Shown here in pieces: positions 43,007 to 51,086 of a stretch of DNA of 64,000 bases. The notes beneath the pieces were generated by a model. The model did no database searches and was not told where the DNA came from. It was given only the letters and a program-made list of their open reading frames with translations. The position numbers and the translations under genes were made by a program. Position 1 is the stretch's first letter, and the number at the start of each line of letters is the position of its first letter. This DNA comes from Chloroflexota bacterium (GTDB lineage Bacteria > Chloroflexota > Anaerolineae > Aggregatilineales > Phototrophicaceae): positions 1,488,001-1,552,000 of the forward strand of contig JAIUNI010000001.1 in NCBI GenBank assembly GCA_020161935.1. Reading direction: 5' to 3'.

Positions 43007-44203
43007 TTACACAGCGGCGGAAGTTTCTTCACGGATAATTTGCATACGGGAAACTTCTGCCGCAAGCTGCTTACGAATGAGCAGCACGAGGCACGCCGCT
43101 AAAATGCCAACAAACGCTGCCAGTTGAAACAAGAAATGTGGGCCAGCGTTATCGAATAACCAACCCCCGCCCCATGTGGTGAGCAAAATCGCGATCCCCG
43201 GCACGGTTACTTGAGCCAGCGCCTGATTAGTAGCCACGTTCGAGGGGTGACTAATTCGCGCAACCAACAGCGTCGCCGACACATTGTAAAACGTATAAAA
43301 CGTTCCCCGTATAATCATCAACGGAATCAGCAGGATTGGCCCTGCCAGCAGCGTATATCCGATCCACAAAATCGCCTGCCCCATCGCCCCAATCGCCAGT
43401 GCTGTTCGAATATTCGTCCGGCGCAGGATACGATCCATAAAAATCATCGACGGAATTTCAGCAAGCGCGGACACGGATGAGATGATGCCAATGATTTCGT
43501 TACTCGCGCCTAAATTCTCTTGGAAATAAATAAAACTGAACGCGGAAATCGCATTCGCGCCCACATAAAACAAGAACACACTGAGCAGGTAAATATAGAA
43601 CACTCTTGAGCGCGATGGAGCAGAATGTGTCTGTTCGGTATGGGCGGTTGTATGCTCTGGAAACACGCGGACGAAAGGTAGCAAAATCAGGTTAAAGACG
43701 GCAGCCAAGATAAAGAGAAGCGGGTAGCCACCCAACGCAAAGATACGCCCGCTAACAAGCGTTGCGACTGCCCAACCAAACGACCCAAATGCCCGCAGTC
43801 GCCCATAGATCGCCATTTTCCTCGTATCCAGCCACGTAATCGTAAGCTGCGATAGCAGCGAGGCGCTTGGCGCATCCGATGAGTCACGGACGACAATCGC
43901 ACCGCCGAGGAACAATTGACTGGTATGCGAGACAACACCGACCAGCGCTAACGCATTAGAAACCAACAAACCGTAGTACAAGCGTCGGTGCTTATGAGAA
44001 CGATCCGCTAAGGTATGCAGTAACGGCGTAACCAGCAGTTGAATGAACGCACTCACGCTCACCAGCAGTCCGATTTGGGTCGCCGTAAATCCAGTCGACT
44101 TGAGGTAAATATTGATGAAGGGTAAAACAAACCCACGCGCCGCAAACGTAAAAAAGGTAATAACAGCGATCAGGTAAAGCGCTCGACGCGATGATGAAGT
44201 CAT
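43007..44203 (-). CDS. Major facilitator superfamily transporter (MFS_1-like)
   Basis: A 398-aa inner-membrane transporter with about twelve helices. The N-terminus ALYLIAVITFFTFAARGFVLPFINIYLKSTGFTATQIGLLVSVSAF and the loop between helices 2 and 3, LLHTLADRSHKHRRLYY (the D-R-x-x-R/K MFS loop), place it in the superfamily. A second half starts near SRVFYIYLLSVFLFYVGANAISAFSFIYFQENLG. It resembles the 3-phenylpropionate/nucleoside-permease-like group. The substrate cannot be told from sequence. It is a single gene, convergent with the CUT1 operon. Confidence 0.9.
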   Translation of the reverse strand: MTSSSRRALYLIAVITFFTFAARGFVLPFINIYLKSTGFTATQIGLLVSVSAFIQLLVTPLLHTLADRSHKHRRLYYGLLVSNALALVGVVSHTSQLFLGGAIVVRDSSDAPSASLLSQLTITWLDTRKMAIYGRLRAFGSFGWAVATLVSGRIFALGGYPLLFILAAVFNLILLPFVRVFPEHTTAHTEQTHSAPSRSRVFYIYLLSVFLFYVGANAISAFSFIYFQENLGASNEIIGIISSVSALAEIPSMIFMDRILRRTNIRTALAIGAMGQAILWIGYTLLAGPILLIPLMIIRGTFYTFYNVSATLLVARISHPSNVATNQALAQVTVPGIAILLTTWGGGWLFDNAGPHFLFQLAAFVGILAACLVLLIRKQLAAEVSRMQIIREETSAAV

Positions 44204-44297
44204 AGTTTATCACTTTCAACGTTGGAAGTGTCTCCATTATGCGCCTACAACTTAAACCACTTAAGTCCAAAAGTTAGAAAACTCAAACCGTTTTCGC

Positions 44298-44325
44298 TTG
44301 ACAAAATGAACTTTTGTTCTAAAAT
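44298..44325 (+). promoter_or_regulatory. Promoter with LexA-box-like element, no gene downstream
   Basis: TTGACA (44298-44303) and TAAAAT (44320-44325) are 16 nt apart. GAACTTTTGTTC (44308-44319), matching the GAAC-N4-GTTC form of Gram-positive-type LexA sites, fills the spacer. The next rightward gene starts 617 bp away. Confidence 0.5.
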
Positions 44326-44387
44326 AGAATAATAGTGATCGTGTGGTAACTAATAAATTTTGTACCAACAAACAAGCAACCAATGTT

Positions 44388-44414
44388 GTAGGGACAGCAG
44401 ATAGGCTGTCCGCG
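44388..44414. repeat. Dispersed palindrome, GTAGGGAC type
   Basis: GTAGGGACAGCAG..CTGTCCGCG: the arms GGACAGC / GCTGTCC pair. The same frame with other stem sequences occurs at 57944-57969 and 60246-60271. Confidence 0.55.
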
Positions 44415-44517
44415 CCACCAACCACACACCGCTTACCTCGCACCCACCATCGTTGAGAGATATGTAATGAAATTCAATACCAACGACCAATCAATCACCT
44501 TAGATGAATCTCTCTGT

Positions 44518-44587
44518 GACCTTTGTGCCTTTGTGGTAAAAATGTTTTCCGATTTTTTGCGCCTTTGCTTCCTTGCGCCTTTGCGTT
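44518..44587. repeat. Low-complexity CCTTTGTG / GCGCCTTTG repeats
   Basis: Imperfect 8-9-nt words (CCTTTGTG, GCCTTTGTG, GCGCCTTTG, CCTTGCGCCTTTG) recur several times. Complementary words (AAAGGCAAAGGCG) appear near 59031. Non-coding in character. Confidence 0.5.
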
Positions 44588-44633
44588 TTGTTATGGTCTT
44601 TGTCTTTGCATGTTCGGCGACATTCTCCCTCGC

Positions 44634-44745
44634 ATCCGCCGAACTATCCGTGGCGGCAGTTACACGGGAGCAATCCGCTGCGTTTGTGTCATTTCAGAGC
44701 CGCGCTCCCTTACATCTGCCGCCACAAAATGACACTTCGGCGGAT
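44634..44745. repeat. Long imperfect inverted repeat
   Basis: Three nested arm pairs are present: ATCCGCCGAA/TTCGGCGGAT (44634-44643, 44736-44745), GTGGCGGCAG/CTGCCGCCAC (44650-44659, 44716-44725) and GGGAGC/GCTCCC (44666-44671, 44704-44709). They could fold a hairpin of about 110 nt. Confidence 0.6.
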
Positions 44746-44941
44746 ACACGCGAGACTCCCGCTTGCCATTTCGGCGAGTTGTTGTGCAATTTGTGAACAT
44801 TTTGCATGTTTTGAATAAAGTCTCCTAATCATTACCCGCATAACTGATCCTACCCGTAGCCCAAGCGTCTAGTGATCACACGGTTAGTATTCCTTATTTG
44901 AGACTACAATTAATATAAACACCACTCTAAGGAGTCTTAAA

Positions 44942-45673
44942 ATGAGGCACAGGTTCTTTTGGTTCAGCCTATTGATATTGCTGTTTCTCATGTCAGCCGT
45001 TACCTTATTTGCTCAGGAAACCAGCGGAGCGATGTATGGCCTCGTGACGGTCGACACCGCCGATGTCCGCGCTGGACCAGATTTCGCCTACCCCACCATC
45101 GGGCAGCTCCCCCGTGATGCCTCAGTCGTTATCCTCGGTCGTGCTGGTGACTTCTTCCAACGTTGGGATGGCCGGCAGTGGTTACAAATCGAGTACGGCA
45201 GCGCCCCCGCGTGGATTTACGCCCGTCTTTTGCGGACGAGCGAACCGTTTAACTCGATCTTCCCAACGGGCCGCATCCTCCCGCGTGATGCCAATGGACG
45301 TGTACCGGAAGAATTCGACCTTTCCACGGAAGTCTGCTCGCAGTGGCAGGGTGACTTTACCCTGAGCGGCAACTTTATGGCGGGCGAAAACAAACTGACG
45401 GTAACCTATCCCACCTTGAAGGGGTCAAATGTTTACAGCGTGATCGTTATTTCGCCCACCGGGGTACGCCGCGCCTTCGACAGCACCAGCGGCACGTCCA
45501 TCATCGACATCGGTTTCTTACCGCAAGAAGCAGGCACCTACACATGGCGTGTTGCGCCTTACTGGACGAACTCCGACTATCGCTATAACTGGCAGCAAGT
45601 CTGCCTCCTCCGAACCGGCGGCACATTCGAAAAGCCAAATACCGCCCCACCAACAGCCACCCCTCGCCCATAA
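44942..45673 (+). CDS. Exported SH3-domain protein
   Basis: A 243-aa exported protein. The signal peptide is residues 1-25 (FFWFSLLILLFLMSAVTLFAQ). A bacterial SH3 domain covers about 35-100 (TADVRAGPDFAYPTIGQLPRDASVVILGR...WLQIEYGSAPAWIYARLL). A beta-rich C-terminal domain with two cysteines (STEVCSQWQ and WQQVCLLRTGG) follows, and the tail is TAPPTATPRP, a Pro/Thr stretch seen in other exported proteins here. GGAG precedes the ATG. It is convergent with the six-gene operon and shares a terminator with it. Bacterial SH3 domains usually bind peptidoglycan or peptides, so a cell-wall or surface role is likely. Confidence 0.85.
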   Translation: MRHRFFWFSLLILLFLMSAVTLFAQETSGAMYGLVTVDTADVRAGPDFAYPTIGQLPRDASVVILGRAGDFFQRWDGRQWLQIEYGSAPAWIYARLLRTSEPFNSIFPTGRILPRDANGRVPEEFDLSTEVCSQWQGDFTLSGNFMAGENKLTVTYPTLKGSNVYSVIVISPTGVRRAFDSTSGTSIIDIGFLPQEAGTYTWRVAPYWTNSDYRYNWQQVCLLRTGGTFEKPNTAPPTATPRP

Positions 45674-45677
45674 TAAT

Positions 45678-45715
45678 AAAGAGGCGGTCGTGTGTTAAAT
45701 CACGACCGCCTCTTT
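45678..45715. terminator. Strong bidirectional Rho-independent terminator
   Basis: AAAGAGGCGGTCGTG and CACGACCGCCTCTTT form a perfect 15-bp stem with an 8-nt loop, with T-runs outside on both strands. It ends both the rightward SH3 gene and the leftward six-gene operon. Confidence 0.92.
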
Positions 45716-45735
45716 TATTGACCTTTGACTTTAGA

Positions 45736-46719
45736 TTAACGACGCTCTTGGACGATCCGTTCAATATCCGCTAGACGTTCCAGTTCAGCGTTCAACACGA
45801 CCTTCGCGTTAATCGCGTCATCTCGCGCGTCACTCACTACATCCGGTGATAACACACCACAGGCTTTGAGGGGGTCAATCGCTTGATTGAGGTAATCAAT
45901 ACCATCCATCACACGCGGAACCAATCGCCCTAGTTCGGGTAGTTCACGCACATCCTGATCATTGATGTTATAGGCCAGCACTTCAGCCGGTGGTTCACAG
46001 GGTTTAATGGCTCCACGGAAAACGTCCCACCAAAACGACTCAAGCACCATCGCGTAGTCCCGATGCTTAAGGATAAACTCCCGTAGACGGTCAATCTGTG
46101 CTTGTTGGATTTCCGGCGGAATGATAATCACCGAAATCGTCGTCAAGGGCGGCAGATTAGGCGCTTCCGGTATAGCCATCAGATTGTCGATACGGGTAGC
46201 GTATGAGATGACCCAACCATCATAACCGCGATAGTGAACATGCACCCAACTGCCGTCTTGGTTACGTTCCAGCACCGGAATAGTCACCAGAGGGGGTATG
46301 TTGACGATCAAACTACTGCTGCGGTCTGGTGCTTGGCGCAATGCCAGCCCTTCTTTGAGGTAAGCCGCGAATTCCGGTGCTGCGGCCAATGGAGTCGGGC
46401 CGAGCAGATCAGTTGTAAGATCGCCCAATGGCAGATCCTCGACGTTAAATTCCCAGTCAAGCAGCTTATTAAATACCCACCCCAAGTTGGTTAAGCGCCC
46501 CGGTCGCCGCACCTCAAACCATGAACCATCGAGGTTGCGGCTGACAACTTCTAGCGGGTCGTCTCGGAACAAGGAAGCGACCCGATTTGCCGACTCGCTC
46601 GGTAGCTGGCGCACAACAACACTGTCGACATTGGTCGTCGCCTTGAACTTGTCTTCTGCTTGGGTAACACCAACCACACTCAAAAGCAGAATGATAAGAA
46701 GCAAACCTTTTTTCATCAT
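45736..46719 (-). CDS. Exported two-SH3 protein with C-terminal helical domain (operon gene 6)
   Basis: A 327-aa exported protein. The signal peptide is MMKKGLLLIILLLSVVGVTQA. SH3-like unit 1 covers about 25-90 (VDSVVVRQLPSESANRVASLFRDDPLEVVSR...SWFEVRRPG..GWVFNKLL) and unit 2 about 115-185 (GLALRQAPDRSSSLIVNIPPLVTIPVLERNQDGSWVHVHYRGYDGWVISY). A helical domain follows, with two cysteines about 50 residues apart (KPCEPPAEVLAY...PLKACGVLS). The ATG overlaps the previous stop (ATGA). The same layout occurs in the operon's second gene (50091-51086), so the two are paralogues. It is the last gene before the terminator. Confidence 0.85.
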   Translation of the reverse strand: MMKKGLLLIILLLSVVGVTQAEDKFKATTNVDSVVVRQLPSESANRVASLFRDDPLEVVSRNLDGSWFEVRRPGRLTNLGWVFNKLLDWEFNVEDLPLGDLTTDLLGPTPLAAAPEFAAYLKEGLALRQAPDRSSSLIVNIPPLVTIPVLERNQDGSWVHVHYRGYDGWVISYATRIDNLMAIPEAPNLPPLTTISVIIIPPEIQQAQIDRLREFILKHRDYAMVLESFWWDVFRGAIKPCEPPAEVLAYNINDQDVRELPELGRLVPRVMDGIDYLNQAIDPLKACGVLSPDVVSDARDDAINAKVVLNAELERLADIERIVQERR

Positions 46720-48479
46720 GAGGTAACAATCCAATCTTGGATATTCCAAAACGGACGGTTTAAAGTCGGTGAAGGCCCGATAACGTCGCGTGTCACCAGC
46801 ATATCCTGTGGCGCATACAACCAAACGTAAGATTGGTCTTCCTGTAACAGTGCTTGAGATTGTTTATACAGGTCAACACGAGCGTCAACATCGCATTGTG
46901 CTTGATGAAGCGCTTCATCCATGATTGTTTCAACTTCAGGATTGGTGTGGGAGCCATAGTTTCGACCACCGTACAGAATATCGCTTGCTTGGGTGAACAA
47001 TGCACTCTGATCGAGAGTAGCCGGATACGACTGCGTTTCGGCGTAGAGATACGCATCAAACTCTTGGAAACGCAGTTGGTCGAGCAGTGACGCAGCATCA
47101 ATTTGATAAGCATCGACATAAAACCCAACGTCATCAAGTTGCCGCGCGATTAAATTACCCGCGACCTCACGTCCACCACCGTCAACAACCAGCAGCACAA
47201 AATATAAATCACGCCCTTCATCCCCGTATAAACACCCGTGACATTCACGTACGCCATCCGCATTCCGATCTGTCCATCCCGCCTCATCAAGCAGCTTTTT
47301 AGCCGCATTCGTATCGTAAGTAGGCGGCTGTAACTCAGCATTTGCGCTCCATGTTCCCGGCACTTGGCTAGACGCAATCGGGACACCATATCCGAGCAGT
47401 GCTATATCAATGATCCGGTCGACATCAATCGCCTTTTGCAGCGCTTGGCGCACCCGAATATCACCAAATAAAGGGTGATGCCCTTGTTCCAACGGTTGAC
47501 CATTCCCGTCAAATGCGCTGCGCGGCAAAGCTGGATTAGCCACATTTAAGCCAATATAGTTCCATGTATTACCCGCAAAAGGCGTGACTTGCAAATCTAA
47601 ATCGGCTATCAAACTATCACGATTTTCGACAGGCGGATTAATCAAGACGTTGCTGTTGCCCGACAAGAAGTTCTGCGTTTCCGTCATCGAAGATTGAATA
47701 TCGCGGTAGACAAATGCAACCTGCCCGTCAGCAGTCGCAAGCCGGATTTCCTCATTTGGCAGCCGCTGGACAAACTGAAATACACCGGCACTCACCATCG
47801 GGTAACTATTAAAGGCGTGGTTAGTCAACATACCAAAACGCGAGGGCGGATAGAACTTTAACCATTCGGCAAACCACGTATCAAGTTCACCGCTGTCCCC
47901 CATTTCATCCACCATTTCACGGAACAGCGGGTCAAAAACGTGTGCCGGAATAATCGGGAAGTTCATGCGTGCCGGAACTGAGCAGTTAACTTGATTAAAG
48001 CCAAACTCAACTGTGTGTTCGTCAATCACCCGCGCAGCCGTAATCATGGTCTGCAAGTTCGGATACGATGTGCTCACATACCGGCTGGTTGCGGCCAGAT
48101 AACTGTAAAACACATCATACGCGGTAACAGGCTGTCCATCACTCCACACCAAGTCTTCGCGCAGCTTGATTTCGCCGGTATCTTGGGTGGGCGCTGAGGT
48201 ATCGAGCGCCACCCCATAATTCCCATCACCGGCTGACACGATCAGCCCCGACGTTGGATCAACCGCGTAAAACGTTGGGAATAAGAAGTCCGTGATCCGA
48301 CGGCAGTATGGGTTGTCACAGAGGAGCGGGTTAAGCGCCCCAATGTTATCCGTGCCGACAGGATTTCCCTCCACGATGATACCGTTTCCGGCAGACGCGG
48401 GCAGGAAAACCAAAAGCGTTAGAAGGACGACTGCCACGAGGCAGCGTATGAACGGATGTCGCATAATGCACTCTTTCAT
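46716..48479 (-). CDS. Exported oligopeptide-type solute-binding protein (SBP family 5), operon gene 5
   Basis: A 587-aa exported binding protein of the DppA/OppA class. The signal peptide RHPFIRCLVAVVLLTLLVFLPASAG is followed by the family-5 landmarks LREDLVWSDGQPVTAYDVFYSY, RVIDEHTVEFGFNQ, HPLFGDIRVRQALQKAIDVDRII, and AAKKLLDEAGWTDRNADGVREC. A NFLSGNSNVLINPP segment and four or more cysteines, including paired C-H-G-C, are unusual. The start at 48479 overlaps the TPR gene's stop by four bases. No peptide-ABC permease or ATPase is nearby, so it may be a receptor rather than a transport component, or serve permeases encoded elsewhere. Confidence 0.88.
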   Translation of the reverse strand: MKECIMRHPFIRCLVAVVLLTLLVFLPASAGNGIIVEGNPVGTDNIGALNPLLCDNPYCRRITDFLFPTFYAVDPTSGLIVSAGDGNYGVALDTSAPTQDTGEIKLREDLVWSDGQPVTAYDVFYSYLAATSRYVSTSYPNLQTMITAARVIDEHTVEFGFNQVNCSVPARMNFPIIPAHVFDPLFREMVDEMGDSGELDTWFAEWLKFYPPSRFGMLTNHAFNSYPMVSAGVFQFVQRLPNEEIRLATADGQVAFVYRDIQSSMTETQNFLSGNSNVLINPPVENRDSLIADLDLQVTPFAGNTWNYIGLNVANPALPRSAFDGNGQPLEQGHHPLFGDIRVRQALQKAIDVDRIIDIALLGYGVPIASSQVPGTWSANAELQPPTYDTNAAKKLLDEAGWTDRNADGVRECHGCLYGDEGRDLYFVLLVVDGGGREVAGNLIARQLDDVGFYVDAYQIDAASLLDQLRFQEFDAYLYAETQSYPATLDQSALFTQASDILYGGRNYGSHTNPEVETIMDEALHQAQCDVDARVDLYKQSQALLQEDQSYVWLYAPQDMLVTRDVIGPSPTLNRPFWNIQDWIVTS

Positions 48480-49198
48480 TGGGCGGCAGTTAAGAGCGGC
48501 AGCCAAACAGCAAAGCTGCCATCTCGTAAACTGTCGTCCATCGCGGTTAGCACTTCGTTTGGTGTACCGGCGGGTAAACGAGCCTGCGACCCTTCGACCT
48601 GTAAGAACGCCTGATAGTTTTGCGCCGCCATCGCGGAGTACACTGCTGCCAATGACGCATGGGGTGTTCCGTAGGTCGGGTCAAGCTCAATCGCCATCTC
48701 AAAATCGGCGATTGCCTCGTCAAAGTTCCCTTCCGCAGCGTGGACAACACCCCGATTGTTATAGGCAACCGCGTTGTTCGGATCAAGCGCAAGCACCAGT
48801 TCAAAATCGTTAATCGCTAACCCAAAGTTACCAAGCTGCGTGTAGAGCGTCCCACGGTTGTTGTAGGCAGCGATCAAGGCTTCATCCAGTTGCAGTGCCC
48901 GATCATAATCCGCAAGCGCGGCCTCGCTATCCTGCAAGCCAGCATAAGCGAACCCGCGTTTGACATAGATGGGTGCGTAATCCGGCTGTAGATCAGCAGC
49001 GCAGGTATAGGCTTTGACAGCTCCGGCGTAATCTTTGCGTTCGAACCGCGAATCGCCTAAACCTAGATAGTAGCTTGGTTCAGCATTGGCTACGGCAGGT
49101 TGGTCGCAAGGCTCTGGCGTTGGCGTTTGTGCCAGCAAACTACTGCTCGTCATCATCAACAGGCAGATCGCTAAAAGTCCCCTAATGCGGCGCATCAT
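48476..49198 (-). CDS. Exported TPR protein (operon gene 4)
   Basis: A 240-aa exported protein. The signal peptide GLLAICLLMMTSSSLLAQ is followed by TPTPEPCDQP. Four tetratricopeptide repeats fill residues 40-195 (YYLGLGDSRFERKDYAGAVKAYTCAADLQPDYAP, YVKRGFAYAGLQDSEAALADYDRALQLDE, YNNRGTLYTQLGNFGLAINDFELVLALDP, YNNRGVVHAAEGNFDEAIADFEMAIELDP). TPR arrays mediate protein-protein contacts. In this operon it may scaffold the beta-propeller or SH3 proteins. Two cysteines (CDQP and YTCAAD) could form a disulfide outside the cell. It lies 11 bp behind the paralogous TPR gene. Confidence 0.88.
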   Translation of the reverse strand: MMRRIRGLLAICLLMMTSSSLLAQTPTPEPCDQPAVANAEPSYYLGLGDSRFERKDYAGAVKAYTCAADLQPDYAPIYVKRGFAYAGLQDSEAALADYDRALQLDEALIAAYNNRGTLYTQLGNFGLAINDFELVLALDPNNAVAYNNRGVVHAAEGNFDEAIADFEMAIELDPTYGTPHASLAAVYSAMAAQNYQAFLQVEGSQARLPAGTPNEVLTAMDDSLRDGSFAVWLPLLTAAQ

Positions 49199-49209
49199 TC
49201 ACCCCGTTT

Positions 49210-50073
49210 CTATGAGCCTTGCAGCGAATAATCAGCGACCAGCAGCCAAGTACCACTATCCAAGCGCATCTCAAACGTAAACTGCGACTCGAGTGCTCCG
49301 GCGGCGCTCTGGATACGTGCATCACCGTTACCGCGCGTCAAGAACAGATACTTCTGGTAATTGTCCAGCGCACGGGCGGAATACATGACACCGAGCAAAG
49401 CGTAAGCGCGGGCATTCAACAGATCATATTCAATGGCAGGCGCATCACTTGGGCGCTGCGGATCGGTCAGTTGGTTGTAAACACCTTCGATACCGGAAAT
49501 ATCAATCGCCTGTTGCAACAGTTCAATCGCCGTATCGTAATCCCCACGAATAGCGTACAACACGCTGCGATTGTTCAGACCGAGGATGGAATCAGCATCC
49601 AATTCCAGCACCTTATCAAAATCGCGTTGGGCGCGGTCATAATCCCCCAGCGCCGTGTAAACGATGCCACGGTTGTTATATGCGCCGAGTAAGTTCGCGT
49701 CGAGTTGCGTAGCGCGGCTGTAATCTTGAATAGCGCGTTCAAATTCCTGCCGCCGGACGTAAGCCGCTGCCCGCATCATATAGGCCGGAACGTAATCCTC
49801 ATTGACCACGCGGATGACACAGGTGAAGCTAAAAATGGCATCACTCAATAATCCTGAGGACATGAAGCCCACACCCTCACCCATGTAATAGCTGGTGCGG
49901 CTTTCCTGTGACTCACCTTGCAAAACCGGGCAATTCGGAGGCGGCTCTAGGGTCGCTGTCGGCACAGGTACGGGTGTTGGCGTTGCATCCTGCGCCGCAA
50001 CCGGAACGGATAAGAGCACACTAAACAACGAAACGAGTAAGAATAACATCAAAAAGAAAAGGCGCTTTGACAT
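49210..50073 (-). CDS. Exported TPR protein (operon gene 3)
   Basis: A 287-aa exported protein related to the next gene. The signal peptide is residues 1-28 (MSKRLFFLMLFLLVSLFSVLLSVPVAAQ), followed by a Pro/Thr linker (DATPTPVPVPTATLEPPPNCPV). TPR units run from about 60 to 200 (YMMRAAAYVRRQEFERAIQDYSRATQLDANL, YNNRGIVYTALGDYDRAQRDFDKVLELDAD, LNNRSVLYAIRGDYDTAIELLQQAID). The cysteines in PNCPV and SFTCVIRV occupy the same positions as in the other TPR protein. The C-terminal part (FEMRLDSGTWLLVADYSLQGS) is a short beta segment absent from the paralogue. Confidence 0.88.
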   Translation of the reverse strand: MSKRLFFLMLFLLVSLFSVLLSVPVAAQDATPTPVPVPTATLEPPPNCPVLQGESQESRTSYYMGEGVGFMSSGLLSDAIFSFTCVIRVVNEDYVPAYMMRAAAYVRRQEFERAIQDYSRATQLDANLLGAYNNRGIVYTALGDYDRAQRDFDKVLELDADSILGLNNRSVLYAIRGDYDTAIELLQQAIDISGIEGVYNQLTDPQRPSDAPAIEYDLLNARAYALLGVMYSARALDNYQKYLFLTRGNGDARIQSAAGALESQFTFEMRLDSGTWLLVADYSLQGS

Positions 50074-50090
50074 AATTAATCTCCTATGGA

Positions 50091-51086
50091 TTATGAGTTT
50101 TCCCCGGCGAAAGTGGCGAGGAGTGGGTTCCGGTTACGTAAGGGTTCAAGCAGCGATGAAGCTAAAATCAAGTTGCGTTCAGCATCTGCCAGTTCAAGCA
50201 GCGCGGCATCAATATCTGCTTGCGTCAGGCTTCGGGTGGTACTGTTACACAGGTCAATAAAGGACGAAATCGCCGTATTGATGGATGTAATCCCCGCGTC
50301 CAGCGCAGCCACGGCAGGGACGAACTTCGGCTCGATTTGAACGTCGGCATCTGTCAACAAGCGGCGGGCATAAGTCGGGGCTGGCGTACACGTAACGGTC
50401 GCGCCCTGCCCTAAGCGCCGCCAAACATCGCGTATCTGGTTATAACTCGTGACCGTAATCGCGAGGTTTTCTTCAAGCTGTAAGATCAACCGCCCGTATG
50501 GAAACAGATAAGCCGAGTCAAGTAAGCGCAAGTAATTCCCGCCTGTCACGCGGATATTCCATGAGCCTACCCAATACAACTGACCTTGATACTTGATCTG
50601 AAAGCGGAAGAATCCATTTTGGCCGAGCCGCCCCGTTAATTCGACTTCGACACCAGCCGGAATGGTGCCGACTTGATCTTCCGGCGTGACCTGCGTGCGG
50701 TAAATCGGTGTTTCGCGGATGGTGACACCGACTGCACCAGCACGGCGCACGAATGGCGCAGGGTTGATGCCATCTACAGGCAGTGTTGTTACATCACCTG
50801 TCCATACCAACAAAATGGAAGCAACCCAACCTAAGGTGCCGTTGTAGTTCACCTGTATCCAACGAGTGTCCGCTGTGCGACCAACAGCTTCCAAAGTGAC
50901 GACAGGCGGTAAAATGTCGATACGTGCGAAACTTTTATCCGGCCCTGCCCGCAGCGAGCTAAAATCTTGCGTCGTCACATAGATACCGGTTCCCGGCTTG
51001 GGTTCCTCTGTGGCTGTCGCATCCTGCGCGAAGGCGATAGTTGGAACGATCATCAATGCAAGCAGGATAAAAATGAGCTTTTTCAT
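50091..51086 (-). CDS. Exported two-SH3 protein with C-terminal helical domain (operon gene 2)
   Basis: A 331-aa exported protein. The signal peptide MKKLIFILLALMIVPTIAFAQ is followed by DATATEEPKPGTG. SH3 unit 1 is about 35-100 (FSSLRAGPDKSFARIDILPPVVTLEAVGRT...WIQVNYNGTLGWVASILLVW) and unit 2 about 120-190 (VTIRETPIYRTQVTPEDQVGTIPAGVEVELTGRLGQNGFFRFQIKYQGQLYWVGSWNIRV). A helical domain with the cysteine pair TVTCTPAPTYARRL and SFIDLCNST parallels the operon's last gene. The start overlaps the beta-propeller stop (ATGA). A peptidoglycan- or peptide-binding surface role is likely; the C-terminal domain has no family I recognise. Confidence 0.85.
   Translation of the reverse strand: MKKLIFILLALMIVPTIAFAQDATATEEPKPGTGIYVTTQDFSSLRAGPDKSFARIDILPPVVTLEAVGRTADTRWIQVNYNGTLGWVASILLVWTGDVTTLPVDGINPAPFVRRAGAVGVTIRETPIYRTQVTPEDQVGTIPAGVEVELTGRLGQNGFFRFQIKYQGQLYWVGSWNIRVTGGNYLRLLDSAYLFPYGRLILQLEENLAITVTSYNQIRDVWRRLGQGATVTCTPAPTYARRLLTDADVQIEPKFVPAVAALDAGITSINTAISSFIDLCNSTTRSLTQADIDAALLELADAERNLILASSLLEPLRNRNPLLATFAGENS

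Larger units (their letters stand above)
44204..44941. other. Gene-poor spacer with SOS-like promoter and palindromic repeats
   Basis: This is about 740 bp without a credible gene. It holds an orphan LexA-type promoter (44298-44325), a GTAGGGAC palindrome (44388-44414), runs of the CCTTTGTG/GCGCCTTTG word (44518-44587) and a long imperfect inverted repeat (44634-44745). A 109-codon open frame here is built from these repeats and is not convincing. Confidence 0.6.

Noticed and set aside
44467..44796. 109-codon open frame in the spacer before the SH3 gene.
   Set aside because: It runs through CCTTTGTG-type repeats and the long inverted repeat, and lacks a convincing ribosome-binding site.
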